Source of the DNA: Antedon bifida
Taxonomy: Eukaryota > Echinodermata > Crinoidea > Comatulida > Antedonidae
Direction: 5' to 3'
Length of the DNA: 64,000 nucleotides
Assembly (NCBI GenBank): GCA_963402885.1
Contig: OY727098.1
Coordinates: 10,960,717 to 11,024,716 of the forward strand
In this document: piece after piece, positions 37,386 through 49,471 of the stretch
Layout: each line of letters begins with the position of its first letter
How positions within the stretch are numbered: the first letter of the stretch is position 1
Notes under the pieces: model-generated
Seen by the model: the letters and a program-made list of their open reading frames with translations, nothing else
Told to the model about the DNA's origin: nothing
Databases searched by the model: none
Translations under genes and position numbers: made by a program

Positions 37386-38180
37386 TTTATTAGTTATCCG
37401 CCTCAAGTGGATAACCTCTTGTAATTGTAGTGTTTCTTTTTTTTATTCTTCTTTCTTTCTCAGATTTTGTGCACGCTTTTTCTCTTCAACATGTTAACAT
37501 AACATGTTGTAACTTGGTCAACATATAGACATTTAACTAAAGATGTGCAGCCAAGCTTTTTGACGATGTCAGATCCGGGTAGCGTAAGTTACGCGCGATT
37601 TTTTGAAAATCTTAAATTGATCATAACTTCGAAACAGAAAAATATTTTTTAACGTAACTTTCAGCAAGGTTTGCTTCACATCAATTGTTAACTTTTTTTA
37701 TCGCTACCGAAATTTGTAACATTGGAAAGTGCGCGCGTAAAGGGTGTTTGAAATGTTTTAATCTTCTTTCTTTTTCAGATTTTGTGCACGCTGTTTCAAC
37801 GTGTAAACATAATGTTGTAACTTGTTCAGCATTTCGACATTGAAGTTGTGCAGCAAAGCTTTTTGACTATGTCAGAGCCACGTAGCGTAAGTTACGCGCG
37901 ATTTTCTGAAAATCTTAGAGCATGTTTCAGGTCATTTTAAGCGTTTAAAAATTCCCACTGGTGCGCACACTTTTACGAGTGCGCACCAGAGCTTTTCTTT
38001 TACATAAATAGTGTTTTTCAAACTTCGGTTAAAAATTTTACGCTGTTTTATTCATTTTCCAAACTTGAAATGGCATTCTACGAGCATGTAAAACATGACA
38101 GGTTGCGCACGAAAATGTCTAACAAATTGTGAAAATGATTCAAAATATGTCTACTTTTAAAAGTGATACAGTTCATCAGA
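37386..38180 (-). repeat. Inverted copy of the TGACGTCA-rich repeat family
   Basis: Begins TTAGTTATCCGCC, followed by the inverse of the GAAAGAAAGAA block and TTACGCGCGATTTT (37588, 37892). These are the reverse complements of blocks at 16970-17110 and 56220-56410. An internal duplication (37438 and 37763) shares TCAGATTTTGTGCACGC. Confidence 0.75.
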
Positions 38181-38324
38181 ATTCAAGGTTACCGTTAATA
38201 CAGTATACCTTTTAAAATGTAGGCTTAGCATTTAGGCCTAGCCTAGCTGACTCAATTCAAGGCTCAACGTGTGGCCGCTACAGCGATGTATTGCGAAGAG
38301 TAGACCTGGCCCTACTAGGCTAGA

Positions 38325-38430
38325 AGTGGTCAACTCATACCCAATATAACTCGTACCTGTTCCCAACTTGGTTAACTCGTACCTCAACCAATTCGTACCC
38401 ACACCAACTCGTACATACCTAATTTTTAAA
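38325..38430. repeat. Short array of AACTCGTACC units
   Basis: Five or six degenerate copies of a 10-bp AACTCGTACC word spaced by 10-15 bp. It resembles the terminal arrays of the foldback elements but has no mirrored partner in the window. Confidence 0.55.
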
Positions 38431-38679
38431 CCTTCATTTTAACGGTAACGTGCACTTCTACATGTTACAATATTAGTAAGAAAACATACACAGTAATCAG
38501 TTTTAATAATACTCTAGTATTTCAAATGACCTACCTTCTGATTAATAATGGAATGATCCAAATGACCTACCAACCAATCATTTGATGATCTGAGTTTTCT
38601 AGTTCCATTCTGGAACTAGAAAACCCAGATAGTGATCTGAGTTTTCTAGATCTGAGTTTTCTAGACACCCAAATATTAA

Positions 38680-40515
38680 TCGGGATTCAGTCAAGTCGCC
38701 CCATCGTAAAGTCGCCCAGTACAAAGTCGCCCCATCGCAAAGTCGCCCCGACACAGTCGCCACATCGCAAAGTCAACCAATTGCAAAGTCGCCCTGACTC
38801 AAAGTCGCCCAATCGCAAAGTCGCTCCAACACAAAGTTGCCCCATCGCAAAGTCGCCCACGGTTTTATTTCGGTATGAAGCACCGCCACTAGTAGTACGT
38901 TGTTTTAATCATATCGGTTGCATTTGATATCGATCGCGTTGTTACTTTGGTCGCGCTAAATGTCATATACATTATAATGTATCCTATTATATACATAATT
39001 TGTGTTTTAATTTTTATTTTACAGGTTTCTTTTTGAAAATCATTTAAAAAAATAGTTCACGGTTTGAAAGTTCTAAAAAGTTTATCACTGATTTATAGTT
39101 TCGAAAATGTTAACATAGTATGATTCTAAAATTAGTTACCAGAGCCACATCTTTCTTCAACCTACAAGTGGATACCAGCTCATTTTTTTAGGATCATATA
39201 ACAGTCATATACATGTATAAATGTGTAGTAGGCCTTCGTATAGGCCTAGATTAACAAACAGCGTTGTAGACAATGAGTGTTATACTTATAGGCTACTTAT
39301 TGATCATTTTGCATTTATTGACAAGTTATATATGTCTATTGTTATTTAATTTTATTATGACTTTTCAAAATGAAGAAATAAAAAATACTAAAAAAAAAAG
39401 GATTTTATCGCTGATATGATCGTTTTACATGCAGGTATTTTAGTACAATTAAAACGCTACATTTTTACCATGGAAAAACCATCGTACAGTATCGTGTGCA
39501 TGTTTTTAAAAAAGGGGAATCCCCGCCAGTCAGCAGAAAGACGTAGCAGCTGTGAGGAAACAGATTGGTTTCAGATTGTGAGTCGCCTTTTAATCAAGAG
39601 CACAATGATCATTTTAATTAAAGAAATTCCTTTCAACCCTTTTGGTCATAGAACATTCTAATTATCATACCTAATAAATATCCTCATATCGGGTGTCATC
39701 ATTTACGACATATAGTGGTGATATTATGCAATTTATAATGAATAATGATGGGATTGCCTTTCCAGGCTTATAATCAAATGTTCATTGTAATACTAATAGT
39801 AAACTGAATGCTTATAAATAAATTGTTTTACGTAATTTGTTGCGTATAAAATACACACATAGCCTACGTTCCCTATAAAATATTTCACGTTTAACGTTTA
39901 AAGTATGTACATTATGCCGAATAATACTATAATCTTAAACTATTTTTAAAAATTGTCATTATTTAAGGCACACATCTTTCTCATAGATCTGTATAATAAA
40001 TAAATCAATTATTAGGCCTAATATAATAATAAATATTCATCGACCAAAGTAAAAATAATCTAGATCATCATTTTATCGCGACTAAAATAAACGCGACCGA
40101 TTTCGAACGCGACCGGAGTGAATCCGGCGGGGTTTCCCCTTCTTCAGAATCAGATGGTGCGTTGTAGTGCGACAACAGGGGTTTTCCTCTGATGACCACG
40201 GAGTGTTTAGTCGGGGCTTCCTTTTATTTTATGGGAGCGTGCTGATCGTGTGACCTGAGACTACATGGCGGGGCTTCCCCTTTTTATTCCTACACGTTCC
40301 GTGTTATTTTATGTATCATTGCTACATTTTACGCACTATTTTAACGTTTTGGGGCGACTTTGCGATGGGGCGACTTTGTTTTGGGGCGACTTTGCGATGG
40401 GGCGACTTTGCGTTGGGGCGACTTTGCGATGAGGCGACTTTGCGATGGGGCGACTGTATCGGGGCGACTTTGTATTGGGTGACTTTGCGATGGGGCGACT
40501 TGACTAGCATCCATA
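38680..40515. mobile_element. Foldback element FB4 with GTCGCCCC arrays, probable TTAA target
   Basis: The left array (38691-38862) carries AGTCGCCCCATCGCAA units of 16-17 bp. The right array (40351-40505) has the inverse GGGGCGACTTTGCGAT. The inverted match extends outward past AGTCAAGTCGCCCC to TTAA at 38676-38679 and 40516-40519, consistent with a TTAA target duplication as in piggyBac or Kolobok elements. The interior has no recognised transposase; ORFs over the arrays are repeat artefacts. Confidence 0.75.
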
Positions 40516-40910
40516 TTAATCATGCCACCAAGTAAGAGCGTGCGAAGTAAACAATAATATATTACTTTATATTAGGTATGCGACCATTTCGTTGTTAACG
40601 ACGGTTAATTAAACTGTGTTTATTTTGTAACATTGTGGGCTGTCTGCGCTCTGTTAGTTAGAGTCATGGAAGCTTTGATCTCAAACTGATGCATATCCTT
40701 CTATTCCTTAATCCATGATTGGGGTGAATTGGTTAAGAACTGCCTATTATTCCAGCTTTAAGCAAAAATATAAGCAAATATTGATAATGCCAACCCTGCT
40801 GCTAGGCCTACTAGTCTAGTCCTGCGGATTATGGATGCCTAAGCTCTAGCTAGTAGGCCTAGGGTAGTAGGTACTAGGCTTAGGCCTAGCTAGCCTAGCT
40901 AGGCCTATCG

Positions 40911-41534
40911 GGTAACGGGACGATTCGGCCCTGAGACGATTCGGCCCGGGACTATTCGGCCCGGGACTATTCGGCCCGGGACGATTCGGCCCTGAGACGA
41001 TTCGGCACACTTACATTTAGCGGCTTTGATATGCATTTATAAGCATAAAGCTTTTTTCCCCAAACTTTATTTTCAGAGAGACTATATGGTAGCACTACTA
41101 GGGATAAAGATGCAATAAAACAAACATTTTGAAAACATTGTCGAAAATAATCATTTTTTAGTCACGCGAACGATGTAAACAAGTTACGCCCTCTGTTGGC
41201 CGCTTGGCGAATGCACGAAATAAACAAGGTTTTCAAAGTAATAAATTGAATATAAAATTACGTTTTTTTAGTAATTTATTATATATATTAGGCCTATATC
41301 AACTTTGTCAATATCAATAAAATACGGATTGTTAAACACCTTTAAAAACTTGATAAATAAAAAAAAAATGAATATGAATTTGGTCTAAAGTGAGACGTTT
41401 CGGCCCACAAAGTGGGATGTTTCGGCCCAAAAGTGGGCCGAATCGTCCCACCAAAAGTGGGCCGAATCGTCCCACCAAAAGTGGGCCGAATAGTCCCGGG
41501 CCGAATCGTCTCAGGGCCGAATCGTCCCTGAACC
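40911..41534 (+). mobile_element. Mutator-like miniature element, copy 2 (624 bp)
   Basis: Same ends as copy 1, with GGCCTATCG duplicated on both sides (40902-40910, 41535-41543). It carries an additional TTCGGCCC unit on the left and one more CCACCAAAAGTGGGCCGAAT unit on the right. The different, perfect 9-bp duplication shows an independent insertion. Confidence 0.9.
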
Positions 41535-42066
41535 GGCCTATCGCTATCCCGCTATAGTTACCTCTAATCTAGCCTAGGCCTAGCCCTTAAAATATAGTGT
41601 CAACTGTCATTGGAGTTTAGCTTAGGCTTACCTAGTAGAGGTCTATTACTTCAATAATAACGTTGATTGAATGTTATTGTTAGGAAATATTTATGTTCTT
41701 TAGTCTTTCAAATCAGTCCATAACATGGAGTGATAATTGCGGTTTTTACAGCCGAAATGGAACGGCCGTCAAAATTGAAACACAATTGAATGTATGAAAC
41801 GCCGCGTGTGCCGTTTGCCATACAACGTACAATCAAAACGACGTTCAATACAATCATTGTTTTACATGTTTTTACGTTGTTTTCCGGCAACATCCGTACA
41901 ACAGAACTTTATAATTATAAAATAAGAATGTATAAGCACTGTGAAACAAACACTATCTAATACGGTACATAATTAGTATAAATAAACAATAGGCCTACGA
42001 ATGTAAATTATATCTATTTATTTTCAAACCTAGACAGAGAAGTATTTCTGTTAATAACAAAATAAA

Positions 42067-42504
42067 TTATGAAAATACTGTAGCTATATAAAATACACCC
42101 TTATCTTTCCTTACGCCGATGTACCTTCCTCCACTACGTACTGGATTTGTCATCCACGTCGTCATTTCCTGCCAAGGATTCGGTTGTGGATAGGAATTCT
42201 CCATCTCGACTTCCTGATGTACTTCTGGCTCAACAATCTGTCTCAAATCGGCGGCAAATACGTCGATTTCTTCTGGTATCGGTTGATCATTTTCAGAACA
42301 TTGTCGGCAACTCCATTCAATACTACCATTTTCCACTCCTCTTAAATACTCTGCTCGCGTCACTCCAATATCACACTCGCGATGTTGCCATCTACCACAC
42401 TCTTCACCCTCTTCACATAGCAGTCCTTCTTGATTCTCGATAACAGGTTGTTGACATTCAATGCAAGCGTTCATGTTGATTATTTGATACAAACTAATGT
42501 TCAC
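42067..42504 (-). CDS. PHD-like C4HC3 zinc finger exon, FLYWCH/MULE-protein N-terminal type
   Basis: The 145-codon minus-strand ORF has Cys14-x2-Cys17, Cys30, Cys36, His41-x2-Cys44 and Cys66-x2-Cys69, with GRWQHRECDIGVTRAEY and IEWSCRQC around them. This WQHR-C...GIT-x-Y...W-C-x2-C layout is known from the N-terminus of invertebrate proteins that continue with a FLYWCH finger and MULE transposase domain. Here the frame turns acidic (EEIDVFAADLRQIVEPE) and stops. A donor-like GGAAG|GTACAT near 42115 may mark the real exon end. No FLYWCH or transposase exon is seen. It stands between two Mutator-like elements, 112 bp from copy 3. Confidence 0.6.
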   Translation of the reverse strand: MNISLYQIINMNACIECQQPVIENQEGLLCEEGEECGRWQHRECDIGVTRAEYLRGVENGSIEWSCRQCSENDQPIPEEIDVFAADLRQIVEPEVHQEVEMENSYPQPNPWQEMTTWMTNPVRSGGRYIGVRKDKGVFYIATVFS

Positions 42505-42616
42505 TTGGAAAAAATTCCATTTTAACGGAACACAAGAACCAAAAAGTGCGTGGCATGCAAATATTAGATTATTGTCTTTATGTAAATGTTAGATGACTCC
42601 ACAATGTGACTAGGCG

Positions 42617-43211
42617 GGTTCAGGGACGATTCGGCCTTGAGACGATTCGGCCCGGGACTATTCGGCCCACTTTTGGTGGGACGATTCGGCCCACTCTTGG
42701 GCCGAAACATCCCACTTTGTGGGCCGAAACGTCTCACTTTAGACCAAATTCATATTCATTTTTTTGAGTGTTTATCAAGTTTTTAAAGGTGTTTAACAAT
42801 CCGTATTTTATTGATATTGACAATTTTGATATAATATATATAATAAATTACTAAAAAAACGTAATTTTATATTCAATTTATTACTTCGAAAACCTTGTTT
42901 ATTTCGTGCATTCGCCAAGCGGCCAACAAAGGGCGTAACTTGTTTACATCGTTCGCGTGACTAAAAATTTTCGACAATGTTTTCAAAATATTTGCTTTAT
43001 TGCATCTTTATCCCTAGTAGTACTACCCCATAGTCTCTCTGGAAATAAAGTTTATTTTATGCTTATAAAATGCATATCAAAGCCGATAAATTTAAGTGTG
43101 CCGAATCGTCTCAGGGCCGAATCGTCCCGGGCCGAATAGTCCCGGGCCGAATCGTCCCAGGGCCGAATCGTCCCGGGCCGAATCGTCTCAGGGCCGAATC
43201 GTCCCGTTACC
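42617..43211 (-). mobile_element. Mutator-like miniature element, copy 3, inverted (595 bp)
   Basis: Starts GGTTCAGGGACGATTCGG and ends CCGAATCGTCCCGTTACC, thus opposite in orientation to copies 1 and 2. Flanks (GACTAGGCG, ACTATGGAC) share only a few bases, so the target duplication is decayed or absent. The internal sequence is close to the other copies. Confidence 0.87.
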
Positions 43212-43592
43212 ACTATGGACCTATTGAATAACAATATAAATAGCTTTACTACATAACATATTAATATTATTACAGTACATTCGTATTTGTTTTGCCTCTT
43301 TTTACAATAATTGAATTGACGTACCGTATTTGTAATAATAATACTTTAAATAAATTTATATTGCGCTTAGAATGGTGAATGATTATAATAAGCATTATTT
43401 CAATAAAAACATAAAATAAAAAAATACGTTTATTTTTTGATTTTATTCTTAAACATTATATTGGTTGGTTTCATAGTACGTTCATAATACTGCATTGGCT
43501 TGTTGTGTAGCTGCGGCGGTATTGGCGTCATAGAAAATGTTGGCGGCCGTTTCAATGTATGTCTTGAACTGTTTTGATGTTGAACATACTTT

Positions 43593-45692
43593 GGCGCTAG
43601 GTGGTTCCGTTTCGCACCTGTCTTTTATTTATTTCAACTCCAAATTTGTTAAGTAACTTATCGTGAATACTACACCTACGAAACCTAAGATCACGAAATC
43701 TATGACCCCTACCTAAGATCACGAAACCAATGACCAAAGACCTGAGATTACAAATTGTAAGATATACGACAGCTTAAAAACAATAATTGTTTATCTATAC
43801 ACAATTTTAAACATAGTATGTTTCATTTATTAATGCTTTTTACCATAAATTTAATTAAATACTTATCACAAACATAAATAAACTCACAATATTTTCGCCC
43901 ATTGAGTTTCACAACAAACAAACTTGACGGTTTGTTTGTTGATATATAATTACTCCATTTCGTTGGTTTCAGGGGTTGTTCCCCTTTCGTACCTGCATTG
44001 TATTTTTTTGACTCCAAATTAATTCAACTTTAGAATTAGGCCTCGTAAGTACTTTTATGAAAGAGATTCACATAAAAAGTAACAAATAAATACTTGGTTT
44101 TATTTATAAATAAAAATTGGTGATTTTACAGACGTGTTTCTCGCACACTCTTTCGCATACTCAACTTTCAATATTTTCGTTTCTATGGAGCGCTAAAAGA
44201 GCAACAGTAATAGAGGGTTAAAACTTGATGGAATGCGTCTACACTTAATGCATTTATTAGTGAAATGCACGTTTAATTTCAATATATTTTATCAATAAAA
44301 ATGCTGTAATATGTTACTGCTGATACTATCTATTTTCAAAGAATATTAATCGATCTTAAAATCAGCATCACTACTTACCCTAGGCCTAGTGATAAGGGCG
44401 ACCTCAGGGGATATGGTGAATTTGTCGATTTTATTATTAACGTTGACGAAACCGTGTAAAGTATCAACAGTAACTTTTTATTTGTATTGACAGTGACAAT
44501 ATATATTTAATTCAATATGATTTTTACCAAAAAATTAGTTAAATAGATGGATTCCACATAGTTTTTAGCCACTATTAATGTTGCTCTTTTGGCGTTCCAT
44601 AAAAACGAGATATTGAACATAGAGTATGCGAAATTCGCATGAGAAAATCGTCTGTAAAATCAAGAGTTAACTCTTCCCTGGTAAAATCATCAATGTATTT
44701 AAAGAATTTATTGTTATTTTATTGATTCTTTATTTGATTCGTCTTCAACTAATTCTAAGATGTGGTATTCAGGTTAAAGTTGGTTAACAAATTTAGAGTT
44801 AAAATACAAGGCAGGTGCGAAAGAGAACTATTGGTAATCGTAGGTCTTGGGTCTTAGGTTTCGTGATCTGTAGGACTTAGGGGGGTCTTAGGTTTCGTGA
44901 CACCCCTTAGAATTAGGCCTTACTAGTACTTTTACGGATATTCACTTTTACGAAGGAGAATCACAGAAAAGGTAACACATAAATCCTTTTAATTGATGAA
45001 TTTACAGGCGTGTTTTTCGTACACCGTTCGTGAATTTCGCATACTCCTTGTGCAATATTGTCGTTTCTATGGAGCGCAAAAAGAGCAACTATAATAGGTG
45101 GCTAAAAACTCAGCGGAATGCGTATATTTAATGCACTTATTGGTGAAAATTACGTTCAATTTCAATATATTTTGTCAATGATAATACAACTGAAATGTTA
45201 CTGTTGATACTGTACAGGGTTTCGTTAACTTTTAAAAATAAAAATCGACAAAGTCATCATCATATGTACTGTAGGTTTATACCTCAATCATCTAAATAAT
45301 ATCCCTAGGCTAGACTATGTAGTAATGCAGATTTAGGGTCGGTTGATATCCTTTGAAATAAGCACATTATCAGCAGTAACATGTTACAGCATTTTTATTT
45401 ACAAAATATATTGAAATTAAACGTGTATTTCAATAGATGCATTTAAAGTAGACGCATTCCACTGAGTTTTTAACCCTCTATTAGTATTAGTGTTATAGTT
45501 GCTCTTTTGAAGCTCCATAGAAACGAAAATATTGAAATTCGAGTATGCTTGAAAAACTTCTGTAAAATTTAAAGGAGTTTTTATGTGATTCGCCCTCATA
45601 AAAGTACTTATGAGGCAAAATTCTAAGGTGTGGTATTCACGATAGTCGAAAGGAAGTCGAAATAAATACAGGTGCGAAACGGAACTAGCGCC
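43593..45692. mobile_element. 2.1 kb inverted-repeat element with 8-bp duplication
   Basis: GGCGCTAGGTGGTTCCG at 43593 mirrors CGGAACTAGCGCC at 45680-45692, and the match continues through TTTCGCACCTG. CATACTTT (43585-43592) and CATACTTG (45693-45700) flank it, an 8-bp duplication with one change. Inside, a 200-bp block with TTTCTATGGAGCGC occurs four times in alternating orientation (44190, 44600, 45075, 45510), as do GGTTTCGTGATCT words. An ORF at 43823-44017 (minus, 64 codons) has no known domain. An 8-bp duplication fits hAT or P superfamilies; the ends do not decide. Confidence 0.8.
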
Positions 45693-45974
45693 CATACTTG
45701 TGTGTTATGTTCTTGTGTTTGGAGGATGACTGTTGTTGATGAAGGATTCTGGTGGTGAGAGGAACGCGGAATGCATGTTGATGTTGGAAGTGAATGTTGG
45801 GATAGTGTCTGTACTCACATTGGCCATGTATGTGGCATCGTTGTTTAGTCTAATAGTGCATCTATCGGCTTAGTTTTAACAACTATGAAAAACATAATAA
45901 TAAAACTAAATATTAAAAACCTAACCCTTCTAAATAATCTCTCTCAAACTAAAAAAATATTTTAAAAAATTGTC

Positions 45975-46045
45975 AAGTAGAGAATTGATCCAGCAACCCA
46001 GCCTCAATACAAGCCCACTGAGCCATCCAGTCCGTCGATCCAATC
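45975..46045 (-). repeat. tRNA-derived SINE-like head
   Basis: On the minus strand TGGCTCAGTGG (46025-46015) matches a pol III box A and GGATCAATTCT (45990-45980) resembles box B. The gap of about 24 bp is short for a tRNA, implying a central deletion. It probably marks a SINE remnant. Confidence 0.35.
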
Positions 46046-46504
46046 AGGTTTTACTTTGTATATGAATGAATAAAAACATATATTATACGTAAGTAACTTC
46101 ATTTTATTCTATACACTTTGACATGTGATGAGGGAAAGGAAATCTACAAATCATACCTCGGTCACACCTTTGGAACATGCGAATTATCTGAAACATGCAA
46201 ATTAATGGTTAAAATATAGGGTATAGATAGAACGCCAATAGAACGCCAACCGCTAGTTATAGAGTTAAATTTTTTTTTCCAAATTGTTCTTATGGAACAT
46301 TTTGTCCAATAAATGACCGTAAGTGCCGTATTTGACCTTATTTTTAAAGGATTAAGGTAAATTTCACCATAGTCTATAATTCCATTGACTATGCTTTCAC
46401 GCAGAATTTACGTATCACCATAACTACTCTAGGTAGAGACATCATTTTAGTCTCTATACTTTCACTATAAAGAGATGTAATTCCACAAATCACACTTTAG
46501 AAAC

Positions 46505-46655
46505 ACACACGCGATCGACCACACAACCTCTCGCCATTCTTGCAATTACTTCTGTTCTTGAGCCCTCTTCTTTGATTGTCAACCCAAGATATATGAACTT
46601 ATTCACTTTCTTAAACTCGTCTAAGGATCGTCTTGAACACTCAAACTCAAAGAAG
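46505..46655 (-). pseudogene. LINE reverse transcriptase fragment
   Basis: The minus strand reads FECSRRSLDEFKKVNKF then IYLGLTIKEEGSRTEV and IARMARG. This matches the well-known FKYLG-TI-EDG-xxx-EI-RIA block downstream of the polymerase core in many non-LTR retrotransposons. Stops surround it. No polymerase motif remains. Confidence 0.65.
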
Positions 46656-47565
46656 ATTTACCATCAGCTCCTGATTCTCTTCTAAAGGTTATTCATGCAT
46701 TCATAATTCATTCATAATGGTATATTTATTAAAATCATCATCATCATTTTTTACATTATTAAAAGGTAATTAAAATATTTAAAATGTGTAAAAAAGATAG
46801 CATAAAATAAAATAAAAAAACATCAAAAAGTTGAGAAACACACAATACATAAAAAAAACCAATAAAAAATAAACAAGCACAACATCAAAACTAGTAAAAA
46901 TCTAAATGACCAAGTGAATTGAAAAAATTACCTAACATATTATTTTTTATTCTTATTACTTCAAACATGTATTATACAGGGGAATACAATTATTTTCAAT
47001 ACAGTAGTAAAATCATTTGTGGTTCCACTGCCTAATTATGTATGGGATGGAGCTGTTACGATATCTGACAGTCCGGCAAACAGGGACAGTAAGTTTGTTT
47101 GCGCTTCATAGGCCTCTGCTATGAGACACAAAACTTCTACCTACCTATTCAATGCGATTGCAAAAATAACTGCAATACAAGGAACTTTTAAGATAATTTT
47201 TATTTCTTTTACATGTTAACACTAAAACTACTACTACTGTCAACGTGGTAAAATGTCATATGCTGTACTGTACAGATCTATCATTTTTAAATAACTCTTA
47301 TAAATATTGAGTTAAATGTATAACTTCAAGTACTATAACTCAGTAACCCGATTTCCAAGGCACATCTCAGTCTTTCAGTAGATACATCGAATATCAGTAT
47401 TGGTGGTGTTCTAGCAACATAGAATGGCAGTGAATGGCAATGTCTGCCAGATCTTTACACATAACTTATGCATTAACGACAGCGTGGTACGGCGGAACAT
47501 ATATATATATAAATCAATTGTGCTGCCTTTGGATTTATATATGTATATATATATATACATATACC

Positions 47566-47700
47566 CAAAGGCAAATTACTGAAAAAAATGACAATGCTGT
47601 GGGTATTAGTGGCTGGATCTCAATGGAGATACAAAAAAAAAGCGAAAAGCTAAATCAAAACGATAAAGTAAACAGCCAGAAAAGTTAGCAGAGCTATATA
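47566..47700. mobile_element. Penelope-like module, copy 2
   Basis: CCAAAGGCAAATTACTG to GTTAGCAGAGCT, embedded between TATATA microsatellites (47506-47570 and 47694-47716). Nearly identical to 3501-3640, but it stops before the hammerhead-like core. The element edge thus coincides with the microsatellite. Confidence 0.65.
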
Positions 47701-47716
47701 TATAATTATATATATG

Positions 47717-49267
47717 AAATTTAATCATATCATTACTCTTATTTTAAATTCCATAGAATTATTAATATTTTCACTATTTTCTCTTCTTTTTTCTTTTTTT
47801 TATATTTATAGCAACAAAAAAATCGTTATTATTCACTGGAATGAAGCTGTTTGCAATTCTTCTTCACATCCATCCTTTCCATGCTAAAAAATAGAGGATC
47901 TATTTCAATTTAATATCGTTAGAATCATGATTATGCATGGATCAAAATGCAACCATTGTGCAATGTTTCTACTTTGTGCCGGCTTCCTTTTTCCACTCGA
48001 CATCGCATACTGAGTTAGGTTCGAGCATATTAACGGCAGTTTCCAACTATAGTTTCTGGAATCTCTAGGCGACCAATAAATACTGATACGTAATGCCCAA
48101 CATTTTCCCGGCCCTAAATGTTCGCGATTTGATTTTATTGGGCGAATGTATTTCGCCTCCGCGATCGAAGTCAAACAATGGACCAATGGACAGTAAACAT
48201 TACAGAAATTGAATATGCGATTTTAAATTTAGGGATGCAACTAAATAAATGTTTTTAATACACAGTGAGTGAGGCACGTATTTAATAGATTAGATTACAT
48301 TCTTTTTATTTTTAATATTTTATATATAACAATTCTGTTTCATAAACAAAACTTTGATTCCTTCTTTCCTTCCGACAATCGCGAAAAAGCCTCCTAGTTT
48401 CAGACGCGATATTTTACAAACGCCATATGGTCTAACTTGCTTATCTTCCCATCCATATCTTGTTCGTGGGGTTTTGATCGGAGGTCGGGAAGTAGGCTAA
48501 TTTGGTTGATTTTTATGCTAACTCACTCCCCTGGGAATTATAGATTTTTTTGTAAATCAAGGGTTTAGTACAGTCTTCTAACTTGGTGGGTGGGCGGGTA
48601 CAACTCGGTATACGGAAAAACGAGTTATGTCGTCAAGGCCATAGGTCAAGTTCAAATCTCAAAATCCGATCGAGCTGAAACTCTTGATCAATAGTATAAC
48701 TCATGGAGTGTTGAAAGTGTAGGGTCAAAGGTCACACAATTCATATGAATGGATTTATGTTCTATTGAAAATAGTATCTCTAGTTTGTCCTCTAGTTTGC
48801 CTCTGCATTTAAACATCATTAATAAAATGTTGAAGAGAGGACCGAGTCTATGATTTAAGGGATCACATGGCTTAATTGGATTCTTTGATTAGACCTGTCA
48901 ACAACTGACAGCGTGGCATCAATCCAGTCGTTGAAAAGTATACAGTACAAGCAAATATATTTACAGTACTGTACTTTGCAATGGATTACAGATCATCTTG
49001 CGCGTGCTGTTGATTGACAAGTTATCTGAATTCAGTTTGTGTAACTTATATTTATCGGGTTAATCTTTTGTGTAGAACCTATGTTTACATAATACTGTAC
49101 AAACATGCATGCTGATTGAATCTATCTGAACAAGAATGTCTTGGTTTGTCAACTTTTATTTACATAACTCAGCATCGATCAGTTCAATCAAAGCGAACAT
49201 CTACTCAATCTCCTTCTTTTCAAATTGATATGTTGTTAATACACAATTACACCTTTTTACAAGCAAT
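47717..49267. other. Non-coding stretch
   Basis: No supported gene. The ORF at 47905-48186 (minus) shows no domain. A direct repeat of nuclear-receptor type, GGGTCAAAGGTCA, lies at 48722-48734. Confidence 0.45.
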
Positions 49268-49430
49268 AATAGTGTTGCCCGAAAGCTCTGCTAACTTTTT
49301 TGGCTGTTTTACTTTATCGTTTTGATTTAGCTTTTCGCTTTTTTTTTGTATCTCCATTGAGATCCAGCCACTAATACCCACAGCATTGTCATTTTTTCGG
49401 TAATTTGCCTTTGAATTTATAATTAATGTT
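49268..49430 (+). mobile_element. Penelope-like module, copy 3 (opposite orientation)
   Basis: AGTGTTGCCCGAAAGCTCTG at 49270 runs through TTTATCGTTTTGATTTAGC to CAGCATTGTCATTTTTTCGG. It lacks the CTGATGA part. TATATA repeats follow at 49443-49470, then copy 4. Confidence 0.65.
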
Positions 49431-49471
49431 CTTTGCCTGTTGTGTATATATATAATATATATGTATATATA

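Larger units (their letters stand above)
45693..47565. other. Non-coding stretch with LINE and SINE remnants
   Basis: Apart from the SINE-like head and LINE fragment listed separately, this is AT-rich DNA without an exon. AACGCCAATAGAACGCCAA is a small direct repeat near 46230. Confidence 0.5.

Noticed and set aside
40311-40535. ORFs with repeating ATLRWGD or QSRPNAKSPHRK wording
   Set aside because: Translations of the FB4 right-hand array, open on both strands because the unit lacks stops.
47905-48186. 93-codon minus ORF as a gene or small nuclear RNA locus
   Set aside because: No domain, no splice sites of note and no conserved snRNA box was found.
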